Shown here piece by piece: positions 1 through 5,147 of a DNA stretch of 5,199 nt. Every line of letters begins with the position of its first letter. Positions within the stretch are counted from its first letter, which is position 1. Both the position numbers and the translations under genes were made by a program. The stretch spans positions 1-5,199 of the forward strand of contig JBFLVQ010000668.1 in assembly GCA_040758525.1 (NCBI GenBank). Direction: 5' to 3'. The notes beneath the pieces are model-generated. The model did no database searches. It was not told the DNA's origin and saw only the letters and a list, made by a program, of their open reading frames with translations. Source of the stretch: JBFLVQ01 sp040758525. Its GTDB lineage: Bacteria; Acidobacteriota; Blastocatellia; Chloracidobacteriales; JADJPF01.

Positions 1-2
1 TT

Positions 3-786
3 TTGGAAACCGAAGCCATTGCTCATAATACCACTGCTTATCAGATTCGCCGTTCTTTATTTCGAGAGGCTGTCCCTACTTATTCCCCATTGTTTCAACC
101 TTTTATAGACGCCGCGTAAGATCAGCACAAGCTTAAGTTGTTCTATCGTCCTGATGTTGAGAAGGCATTACAACTGGCTGTTAGTACTGGAGCATTACGT
201 AGACAGGGGCGGCCTAATAAACCCATTGAAGAGAAGCCTAAGCGTAAACCTGGTCGCCCTTCTAAAGCCGAGATACTGGCTAGATTCCATCAACAATCTC
301 AACAACCAGACCAACAGCTAGGCCAACAGGTAAGTCAACAAGTAGGCCAAGCTGTACAGAGACCTCCATTACCGAGTAGCAGCTCATCTCTGTTAGGTGA
401 AAGATTGGGTAAACCGTCCTCTAAACAAATAGATGTTATAGTAATGTCCATTGATAAACTAGATCGTACGCTACAAGCCAGTATGCAGGCCCTCACTAAT
501 CAGCTTGGTGCTTTGCAAGATAGTCTATTGAAGGTGTCTCGTCAGCAAGATTCTATGGAGCGGTCGCTGAATGCTTTCATTGTGATAGCTGAATCTTTCT
601 TTTTCACAGTTCCCTGCTATTGCTGCTCAAGCTGACTCTTTTGCTAAAGCTTTAGAGGTGATCTCTCAGTTTGCTCAAACTAATCAGCTCAATAGTCAAA
701 TACTAGCTATCTTGAAGAAGCTTAATAATAAGAGTACTAATAGTAAGCCGAAAGGTAAAGCTGTGGTCAAAAGCAAGAACAGATAA
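3..786 (+). pseudogene. broken gene for HTH / AT-hook / coiled-coil DNA-binding protein, 5' end outside window
   Basis: One protein seems to run through two lesions. Bases 3-116 read openly up to TAA at 117-119. The same frame resumes at once (DQHKLKLFYRPDVEKAL) with text typical of the end of a small helix-turn-helix domain, so the TAA looks like a nonsense mutation. Numbering from the TTG at 138, the next part has two AT-hook cores (QGRPNKP near 23-29, KRKPGRPSKAE near 36-45), a Gln-rich repeat (about 51-74) and a heptad-like coiled coil (about 97-150). At the T run 600-604 the frame is lost and ends in a nonsensical Cys-rich tail at 635. Dropping one T restores a plausible C-terminus (SQFPAIAAQADSF onward, basic Lys-rich end) to TAA 784-786. 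AT-hooks bind the minor groove of AT-rich DNA, so a regulatory, nucleoid or phage/plasmid role is possible. The family is not recognised. TTG 138 has no Shine-Dalgarno and is probably not a real start. The alternative is two separate short genes. Confidence 0.55.
306..353 (+). repeat. imperfect 12-bp tandem repeat, four units, coding for a Gln-rich tract
   Basis: Four 12-base units start at 306, 318, 330 and 342 and resemble GTAGGCCAACAG. In the reading frame of the surrounding gene they give PDQQ, LGQQ, VSQQ and VGQA, a 4-residue repeat. The unit length is a multiple of three, so copy number could change without breaking the frame. It forms a flexible linker between the AT-hook part and the coiled coil. 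Confidence 0.7.
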
Positions 787-825
787 TCAAAGTTGAAATA
801 ATCTCTACAATGCTTATCTTAATAA

Positions 826-951
826 ACTCCATCATTAGCATCCATTGCAACTCACATTGATGAAGTCCGCCGCTTACCTCGTAAGCATCAAGACTTCATC
901 CTCAAATTCATCGATACATATCTCGAATTGCTCTCTAAATCTTCATCCTGA
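826..951 (+). pseudogene. unrecognised ORF remnant
   Basis: An open frame follows TAA 823-825 and ends at TGA 949-951. Its text looks protein-like: THIDEVRRLPRKHQDF followed by an amphipathic helix-like LKFIDTYLELLSK. There is no usable start codon. Another frame just upstream (from about 797, LYNAYLNKLHH, stopping at 836) would join it smoothly if one base were missing near 834, so this may be a frameshifted remnant of a small helical protein. Acidic and basic residues alternate as in C-termini of small regulators, but no family is recognised. It follows the AT-hook gene on the same strand and may have belonged to the same lost unit. Confidence 0.35.
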
Positions 952-988
952 TCCTGATTTGTTATCCTAACGCGATTACCGGAAAAGG

Positions 989-1225
989 CTAAACAGATAG
1001 TTGTTTGAAAAAAGAATAGGCTAACAAGCAGGTCATCAAATGAATAGGCAAAGCATAAGTGGCGCGATGAGTAGTGCGAATTAAACCAAAACAACATTTG
1101 AGATACTCAAAGAGTTCTTCCACACGATGAGAACCATCCCTGGATGGCTCTGTGTAACCAATGATCCAGGAATAATCGCGCTCGCATTCTTTTCAACAGT
1201 ACAGCACCTATTTCATTGATTGTGG
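989..1225 (-). pseudogene. DDE transposase C-terminal remnant, IS4-like
   Basis: Read on the reverse strand, 1192 down to TAG at 989-991 gives a 67-codon open frame: DYSWIIGYTEP, then RVEELFEYLKCCFGL, then a hydrophobic helix (ALPIHLMTCLLAY). The E-x6-K spacing (E, ELFEYL, K) followed by a Gly-Leu and a hydrophobic helix is typical of the end of the catalytic core in IS4-type DDE transposases. The Tyr and Arg usually preceding the Glu are not both in register. Upstream, another frame (TINEIGAVLLK, to about 1225) joins it if one base of the four T at 1190-1193 is removed, so the fragment is frameshifted. The N-terminus and the other catalytic Asp residues are absent, so it cannot be active. 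The exact IS family is uncertain. Confidence 0.55.
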
Positions 1226-1264
1226 CGCAGATTTATTTATAAATAGATTCTGCGTGCTGTTTTT
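1226..1264 (+). terminator. hairpin followed by T-run, possible terminator
   Basis: CGCAGA (1226-1231) pairs with TCTGCG (1249-1254) around an AT-rich interior (TTTATTTATAAATAGAT) that can pair partly with itself. It is followed by five T at 1260-1264. A flanking pair, ACAGCAC (1201-1207) and GTGCTGT (1254-1260), could make a longer bulged stem. It would stop forward transcription from the debris on the left before the sigma gene. It could also be an end of a lost insertion sequence. Confidence 0.4.
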
Positions 1265-1266
1265 CC

Positions 1267-1293
1267 TGAAAAAATAGGTCTCAGCCACGTCTA
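1267..1293 (+). promoter_or_regulatory. candidate ECF-type promoter for the sigma operon
   Basis: TGAAAA at 1267-1272 resembles the GAA-containing -35 element of ECF promoters, and CGTCTA at 1288-1293 matches the common ECF -10 form, with a 15-base spacer. ECF operons are often transcribed by their own sigma factor. Transcription would start 6-8 bases after the -10, at or next to the A of ATG 1300. This is a motif match only. Confidence 0.45.
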
Positions 1294-1299
1294 ACAATT

Positions 1300-1893
1300 A
1301 TGATAACCGAAGAACGCACAGCAGCCAGAGGGTCTGATATAGACGATAGGGTACTGGAAGCCTGTCAACAAGGCGATAGGAAAGCCTTTCAACTGCTCTT
1401 TGAAGCCTATAAAGACAGGACCTATTCGATGGCCCTTCATTTTAGCGGTGATGAGGCATTGGCCCAGGATATAGCACAGCAGGTTTTTCTAAAGATCTTC
1501 ATTCAGATCAAGTATTTTCGTAAGGGCTCCGAGTTCACTACATGGCTGTACCGGATTGTAATCAATACCTGCATAGATGAGAAGAGAAAGCGAAAAAGGT
1601 TTATCCCCTTCAGCCATTCTTCTGAAGTAAAGAAAATGGTAATGAAGGGATCTCAGGAAGAGAATTACCTGCAGCGGCTGGTTGAGGATTCTGTCAAAGC
1701 GGCTGTTACCAATCTAAAACCGAACTTGCGTCTGCCGATTCTGCTCAAGTATATCGAAGGCCTTTCCTATGAGGAGATTGCTAGGATACTGGGCTGTTCC
1801 GTAGGCACGGTAGCATCCAGGCTCAATCAGGCGTACAAAACCCTGGCGCAAAAGTTGGCTCATCTGCGCGGCATACCCTTCTCAGGAGAGTAA
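1300..1893 (+). CDS. ECF-type RNA polymerase sigma factor
   Basis: This 197-residue protein directs RNA polymerase core to a specific promoter set. Region 2 spans about residues 17-102: the start VLEACQQGDRKAF, the core-binding helix DEALAQDIAQQVFLKIF (51-67), and the -10-recognition part TTWLYRIVINTCIDEKRKR (80-98). A linker of about 30 residues leads to region 4 (about 135-188), whose helix-turn-helix (YEEIARILGCSVGTVASRL, 157-175) reads the -35 element. There is no region 1.1 or 3, as expected for ECF (group 4) factors, and the length is normal. ATG 1300 has no Shine-Dalgarno, but a likely ECF promoter ends just upstream, so translation may be leaderless. No better start lies nearby. The stop codon is 2 bases before the anti-sigma ATG, which implies co-transcription and probably coupling. 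The ECF subgroup cannot be assigned by eye. Confidence 0.95.
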   Translation: MITEERTAARGSDIDDRVLEACQQGDRKAFQLLFEAYKDRTYSMALHFSGDEALAQDIAQQVFLKIFIQIKYFRKGSEFTTWLYRIVINTCIDEKRKRKRFIPFSHSSEVKKMVMKGSQEENYLQRLVEDSVKAAVTNLKPNLRLPILLKYIEGLSYEEIARILGCSVGTVASRLNQAYKTLAQKLAHLRGIPFSGE

Positions 1894-1895
1894 AG

Positions 1896-2993
1896 ATGTT
1901 TAAAAGACATGTGATTAAAGAGCTTCCTGCTTATTGTCATGGCAAAATCTCCACTGAAGACTCAGAACGAATAGTCAGGCATCTGTTGAGTTGCCGTCGC
2001 TGCAGCCAAGAGCTCGAACAGATAAAATTTGGAATCTCGCTGGTCGAATGTCTTCCCCAAGCATCAGCACCGGAATCAATGTGGAGCAAAATAGAGGTCT
2101 TATTAGATGAGCAGCAAGTTAATACTACTTTACAACCAAACTACTTCCAGTTCTTACTCGCTAATCGCTGGCCTCGTCTTGCAACTCTCGGTACCGCTCT
2201 CTTTCTCATACTTGGACTGTCGGCAGTCTGGTACTACAGCCGTTCGCCAAAGGCTTCATGGGAAGTTGTTCGTATTGATGGCGCTCCCATAGTCGGCTCT
2301 AACCCCATTGGTGAGACTGGCAGGCTTCTGGTTGGGGAGTGGCTAGAGACAGACAGTTCATCGAAGGTCAAGATCCGTGTCGGCCAGATCGGCAATGTGG
2401 AAGTAGAGCCAAACACGAGAATCCGGCTCGTAGAAACTCGTTCGAGCGAGCATCGTCTCGCGCTCGAACGCGGCTCGCTTCACGCAAGGATATTTGCACC
2501 ACCCCGCCTCTTTTTTGTTGAAACACCATCCGCTACGGCAGTAGACCTAGGCTGTGCCTATACACTTAAAGTCGACAGTGCGGGCAGAAGCTTATTGCAT
2601 GTGACTTCGGGCTGGGTAGCGCTACAGCTAAAAGATCGTGAGTCGATAGTCCCGGCTGGTGCGCTGTGCGAGACAAGGAAAGGGATAGGGCCAGGCACTC
2701 CCTATTTCGAGGATGCATCTGAAAGATTCAGAAACGCTCTCTCAAAACTCGACTTTGAAAAGGAGACCACAGAAGCACTAGGTATTGTTCTCGCCGAGTC
2801 ACGCGAGCGTGACAGCCTAACACTCTGGCATCTACTCTCACGGCTTGCCGAGCCTGAACGAGCCATTGTCTATGACCGGCTGGCCGCGCTTATCCCTCCA
2901 CCAGATGGCGTGACAAGAAGTGGGGTGCTGCAGCTCAACAGACAGATGCTGGACGCCTGGAAGACCAAATTGGAGTCTATCCGACTGGAATAG
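1896..2993 (+). CDS. transmembrane anti-sigma factor: zinc-finger N-terminus plus FecR-like domain
   Basis: This 365-residue protein probably holds the upstream sigma factor inactive at the membrane. Residues 1-45 form a ZAS-type zinc-binding anti-sigma domain: H29-x3-C33-x2-C36 (HLLSCRRC), with C14/H15 as candidate further ligand. One membrane helix lies at about 93-113 (LATLGTALFLILGLSAVW, then YYSR). Residues about 121-265 look like a FecR-type beta-rich domain: a repeated short-strand pattern with GEWLETDSSSKVKIRVGQIG, LALERGSLHARI and VTSGWVAL, ending in PAGALCETRKGIGPGTPY. The last 95 residues or so are mostly helical and unassigned. A cytosolic zinc finger and extracytoplasmic sensor fits the inside-out layout of such anti-sigmas. 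AGGAG lies just before ATG 1896, and the 2-base gap to the sigma gene supports a functional pair. In FecIR systems the signal comes from a TonB-dependent receptor, but none is visible here. The activating signal is unknown. Confidence 0.88.
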   Translation: MFKRHVIKELPAYCHGKISTEDSERIVRHLLSCRRCSQELEQIKFGISLVECLPQASAPESMWSKIEVLLDEQQVNTTLQPNYFQFLLANRWPRLATLGTALFLILGLSAVWYYSRSPKASWEVVRIDGAPIVGSNPIGETGRLLVGEWLETDSSSKVKIRVGQIGNVEVEPNTRIRLVETRSSEHRLALERGSLHARIFAPPRLFFVETPSATAVDLGCAYTLKVDSAGRSLLHVTSGWVALQLKDRESIVPAGALCETRKGIGPGTPYFEDASERFRNALSKLDFEKETTEALGIVLAESRERDSLTLWHLLSRLAEPERAIVYDRLAALIPPPDGVTRSGVLQLNRQMLDAWKTKLESIRLE

Positions 2994-3112
2994 ATCCATT
3001 AAAACTGTTCTAAATTGAATCCGAGAAGGAGCAGAGTTTTTAATTACTTTTGTTCCTATGAGTACCTCTCTGTTCTCTCTGGTTCAAAATTAAACTAAAA
3101 GAAGGAGAAACC
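2994..3112 (+). promoter_or_regulatory. intergenic leader with strong ribosome binding site for the secreted-protein gene
   Basis: The 119 bases between the anti-sigma stop and ATG 3113 hold an AT-rich stretch and the strong Shine-Dalgarno AAGGAG at 3102-3107, 5 bases before the start codon. I see no second copy of the TGAAAA/CGTCTA promoter and no clear terminator. The third gene may therefore be read from the operon promoter or from a promoter I cannot recognise. Confidence 0.5.
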
Positions 3113-3754
3113 ATGAATAGTAGAACTCTTCGTCCTTTATTGCTTGTTCTGACAGCTCTCATTTATCTAGTAACCTTTCAACAAACGGTTCTCGCCGGGC
3201 CACCACTGCTCTGTTTTCCTTTCGATATCGGCAATGATAAGTCTCTGCCATGGGGAGGCAGTACATGGCGCGCTAGCAAGGCCGATTACGACATTAACCG
3301 ACTAGTTGACGACACCCTGGCACTGCTCTCTGCTGAAACCACAATTATTACGCGAATGGAGACAATGCGCCGGGCTACTATCTATGCCGCAAATGATAAA
3401 CAGATCGCCACTCAACTCTACTCGCGCCTTATGGACCGCACAAAGAACGCGAAGGGGAAAGCCCTGGCACTCGCCCTGTTTGATGCCGGCTATCTGGTGG
3501 AAACCTACAAACAGGCAATCCATTTGAACCCAAATCTCAACTTTATCCAGACGATCGATGGTTACGCGTTGGTCATTAGAGCTATTGAATCGCACAATGG
3601 CAGTCCGGAGATGGAGTTCGCCGCTGCCCTCATTAGCGTACACCCCAAACGGAGCGGCCATAATGAGCATATCCAGAAAGCTACAGCCGGAGCAGCAGAA
3701 GGCTCTCTGCTGGCTCGCAACCTTGCAAGCCATTTAAATCACTGGAAGAAATAA
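3113..3754 (+). CDS. small secreted protein of unknown function linked to the sigma/anti-sigma pair
   Basis: This 213-residue protein has a Sec signal peptide: a basic start (MNSRTLR), a hydrophobic core (about 8-20) and a likely signal peptidase I site after A28 (TVLA, then GPP). The mature N-terminus carries a striking motif at 29-49: GPPLLCFPFDIG followed by KSLPWGG. C34 is too far from the cleavage site for a lipoprotein. The rest (about 55-212) is mostly helical: a segment rich in Leu and Thr (LVDDTLALL), then METMRRATIYAANDKQIATQL and LFDAGYLVETYKQAIHLNPN, reminiscent of TPR-like helical repeats. No enzyme motif is visible. I recall similar proteins near ECF genes in Acidobacteriota but cannot name a family. 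AAGGAG 5 bases upstream supports the start. Same-strand placement after the anti-sigma gene suggests an output or a partner of the extracytoplasmic sensor domain, which is an inference. Confidence 0.8.
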   Translation: MNSRTLRPLLLVLTALIYLVTFQQTVLAGPPLLCFPFDIGNDKSLPWGGSTWRASKADYDINRLVDDTLALLSAETTIITRMETMRRATIYAANDKQIATQLYSRLMDRTKNAKGKALALALFDAGYLVETYKQAIHLNPNLNFIQTIDGYALVIRAIESHNGSPEMEFAAALISVHPKRSGHNEHIQKATAGAAEGSLLARNLASHLNHWKK

Positions 3755-3761
3755 GAACCAC

Positions 3762-3816
3762 AAAGACATAAAGAACACAAAGAAAGATTTAAATTCTTTA
3801 TGCTCTTTGTGTCTTT
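3762..3816. terminator. long imperfect hairpin, CAAAGACA-type repeat, likely transcription terminator
   Basis: A 23-base left arm (3762-3784, beginning AAAGACATAAAGAACACAAA) pairs with 3794-3816 (TTCTTTATGCTCTTTGTGTC, then TTT), with two mismatches and one G-T pair around a 9-base loop. It starts 8 bases after the stop codon of the secreted-protein gene. Extragenic hairpins built from CAAAGACACAAAG words are widespread in several bacterial phyla, and their translation gives meaningless SLCSLCLCG peptides. The probable role is a terminator or transcript-end structure, on either strand. Confidence 0.6.
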
Positions 3817-3824
3817 ATCAACTC

Positions 3825-3877
3825 GACAAAGAAGACCTCGGCCAAAATGTTTTACTTTGGCCGAGGATGAATTTGTC
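3825..3877. repeat. second hairpin with 11-bp perfect stem
   Basis: CCTCGGCCAAA (3836-3846) pairs perfectly with TTTGGCCGAGG (3856-3866) around a 9-base loop. An outer pair, GACAAA (3825-3830) with TTTGTC (3872-3877), extends the stem across a 5-base internal loop. It lies between the operon end and the reverse-strand IS remnant, so it may be a bidirectional terminator or part of an IS end. There is no T-run directly after the stem. Confidence 0.6.
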
Positions 3878-3901
3878 ATCACGTGTAATGCTCCCATGAA
3901 A

Positions 3902-4105
3902 TCAAGCCAGCAATAGTCGTTGTTGCCTGTAACCAACCGGGCTCAGATAATGAAAAGCATGGTGAGGTCGCTCTTCGTTATACCACTTGTCCACGCTCTT
4001 ATCTTGTCACTGACATGCTCAAAACTCTGGAAGTTGTGCTGCCTAGAGAGATCTCTAAAAGAGTGGTTCTGGCGCTATTTTGGTGCTTTAATGGGAGCCA
4101 AAATT
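3902..4105 (-). pseudogene. IS481/IS3-like transposase C-terminal remnant
   Basis: On the reverse strand the segment ending at TGA 3902-3904 reads VDKWYNEERPHHAFHYLSPV, then GYRQQRLLLA. The WYNxxRPHxAxxYLSPxxYRxQ pattern is the hallmark C-terminal end of rve-type integrase-core transposases (IS481 and IS3 families). Upstream, a second frame (QHNFQSFEHVSDKI) continues the expected helix but is out of register by one base near 3993-4005, and a TAG interrupts it further up. A possible LNGYV match at 4213-4227 (reverse) recalls the LNGxVER motif before the catalytic Glu of IS481 proteins, but it is too far away for an intact copy. The element is dead. TGTCATCACG from 3874 could be its outer end, which is unproven. 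Confidence 0.6.
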
Positions 4106-4107
4106 AA

Positions 4108-4287
4108 ATCGCCAAATGATGTCAGCTATAAAATATGAACGTCGGCTGGTTGCAAACAAAATCAATTTGTAGAATTGCGCTGGTGGAATCCTAATCTTGG
4201 TCGCGTCCATTTAACATAGCCATTCAGATCAGAGACAGCCCCTATAGCCAATAAAAAACAGCATTCACTGATCATGCTAGATGCTTA
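4108..4287. other. AT-rich spacer between IS remnants, no gene seen
   Basis: No convincing reading frame crosses this stretch on either strand. The only protein-like text is a weak reverse-strand match (DLNGYVKW, about 4207-4230) that may be a decayed piece of the IS481-like transposase. No promoter, hairpin or repeat of note was seen. Confidence 0.4.
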
Positions 4288-4304
4288 TGCTCTTTGCATG
4301 TCAC
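4288..4304. repeat. candidate ISL3-type terminal inverted repeat, one end
   Basis: TGCTCTTTGCATGTCAC reads inward toward the end of the ISL3 transposase, whose stop codon is 4 bases further in. ISL3-family elements typically begin GGCTCTT, and this differs only at the first G. The matching repeat at the other end has been lost at the IS256 junction, so the match cannot be confirmed here. Confidence 0.4.
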
Positions 4305-4307
4305 TAT

Positions 4308-4684
4308 TCAAATTTTGATAAGCACACGCTTTTTGAGCAGATCGAATTTGGCTCTGCCATACATCTGGTGTTTTAAATATTTCAAGGGTTAACCTGGTCT
4401 TCGGTTTGGCCGTTACTGAAGGCCAGAGTTAGGCCAGTGAATACGGCGGCCTTATCACGAATTATGCCATTAGCAAAACTGCACAACTCTTTGATGCCAC
4501 TTTCTTTAACTTTGTTCAACCAATTATCAAGTGCTTTGCCATTAAGCTCTTTCACCATGCAAATAAAATCTTGTGCCAAACTGCGGGCCAATGTAATTTC
4601 AGGACATATATCAGAGAGTCTAACCAAGAAGGTCTGATCTTGTGCTTCTAACTGTGCAAATTCTCTTCGCAATAACCAAGCGAT
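4308..4684 (-). pseudogene. ISL3-family transposase C-terminal part, frameshifted
   Basis: The reverse-strand frame from about 4684 down to TGA 4382-4384 reads AWLLRREFAQLEAQDQTFL, then ICPEITLARSLAQDF, FANGIIRDKAAVFTGL and SNGQTEDQVNP. This matches the C-terminal catalytic half of ISL3 (DDE_Tnp_ISL3) transposases, where SNGQ-E-QVN contains the last catalytic acid. The usual Glu of that motif is in TED here. The frame then breaks: adding one C to the CCC run opposite 4386-4388 restores LKYLKHQMYGRAKFDLLKKR and a natural end at TGA 4308-4310, so a 1-base deletion is the likely lesion. The N-terminal zinc-finger and HTH parts (roughly two-thirds of the protein) are missing, cut at the junction with the IS256 fragment at about 4673-4693. 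The fragment is not functional. Confidence 0.82.
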
Positions 4685-5106
4685 ACGCAGAGCTGCGCAA
4701 CCGAGGAATAAGAGACATCTTTATCACCTGTGTTGATGGGTTCAAAGGCTTGCCAGAGGCCATAGAAGCGGTATTTGCCAAGACTCAAGTACAGCTTTGC
4801 ATTGTGCACCTGTTGCGGGCATCGCTTAAGTACGTTTGTGAAAAGGACCGTAAAGCTGTAGTGGCAGATCTCAAGAATGTTTATGGAGCAGCCACGCCTG
4901 AAGAAGCTGAATTGAACCTGGAGATCTTTGAATCTACTTGGCAGGGTAAGTACCCGACTATTGCCAAGACCTGGCGCAGCAACTGGGCGAGGATTATCCA
5001 GTTCTTTGCCTTTCCCGCTGAGATTCGCAAGGTGCTCTACACCACCAAAGCCATCCGTCCCAAGGCTGTTATTATCAATGGTGGAAGCTGGCTATTGCAG
5101 AATTAA
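4684..5106 (+). pseudogene. IS256-family (Mutator-type) transposase, internal fragment
   Basis: An open frame from GTG 4642 to TAA 5104-5106 carries the central catalytic part of an IS256 transposase. It reads YAELRNRGIRDIFIT, then CVDGFKGLPEAIEAVF with the second catalytic Asp (VDG), then QLCIVHLLRASLKYV with the family C-x2-H motif, EAELNLEIFESTWQGKYP, and the characteristic IRKVLYTTKAI. Family similarity starts near 4684; the first 14 codons or so are antisense of the ISL3 fragment, so the GTG is not a true start. It ends abruptly at about 5055: after TTKAI the expected ESLN and the C-terminal helices are replaced by an unrelated tail (RPKAVIINGG). Both the N-terminal half with the first Asp and the C-terminus are missing, leaving about 124 of the usual 400 or so residues. 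Confidence 0.85.
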
Positions 5107-5115
5107 CTAATGAAA

Positions 5116-5147
5116 CGCCCAAAGCCAGCTACGACGGGCTTTGGGCG
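5116..5147. repeat. perfect 11-bp stem hairpin, 10-base loop
   Basis: CGCCCAAAGCC (5116-5126) is the exact reverse complement of GGCTTTGGGCG (5137-5147), separated by AGCTACGACG. It begins 9 bases after the stop of the IS256 fragment. No T-run follows on either strand, so an intrinsic terminator is doubtful. It may be a terminator remnant or a structured repeat. The remaining bases to 5199 show an 8-base inverted pair (GATAACAT 5147-5154, ATGTTATC 5183-5190) and no gene. Confidence 0.6.

Larger units (their letters stand above)
3874..5106. mobile_element. cluster of nested, truncated insertion-sequence remnants
   Basis: Parts of three different transposase families lie side by side: IS481/IS3-like (reverse), ISL3 (reverse) and IS256 (forward). 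All are truncated or frameshifted. No complete element with two matching terminal repeats or a target duplication was found by eye. The stretch carries no other recognisable gene and appears to be a tolerated insertion hot spot downstream of the operon. Confidence 0.7.

Noticed and set aside
888..1097. Reverse-strand open frame of 69 codons
   Set aside because: It overlaps the transposase remnant in a different frame and its composition is not protein-like. The frame ending at 989 carries the recognisable text.
2107..2521. Three short open frames (two forward, one reverse) inside the anti-sigma gene
   Set aside because: They are shadows of the 365-codon gene, without ribosome binding sites or motifs.
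3302..3733. Reverse-strand open frame of 143 codons opposite the secreted-protein gene
   Set aside because: The forward gene has a signal peptide, a strong ribosome binding site and coherent text. The reverse frame is a shadow with many Cys and no recognisable motif.
3739..3936. Reverse-strand open frame of 65 codons
   Set aside because: Its C-terminal SLCSLCLCG text is a translation of the CAAAGACA hairpin, a known kind of false gene.
3920..4138. Forward open frame of 72 codons, and another forward frame at 3889-4107
   Set aside because: Both lie opposite the IS481/IS3-like C-terminus, which gives the recognisable YNEERPH...YLSP pattern. The second also lacks a start codon.
4437..4637. Forward open frame of 66 codons
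   Set aside because: It is the antisense of the ISL3 transposase fragment and shows no family features.
4928..5110. Forward open frame of 60 codons
   Set aside because: It overlaps the IS256 fragment in another frame and its Arg/Pro-rich text is not protein-like.
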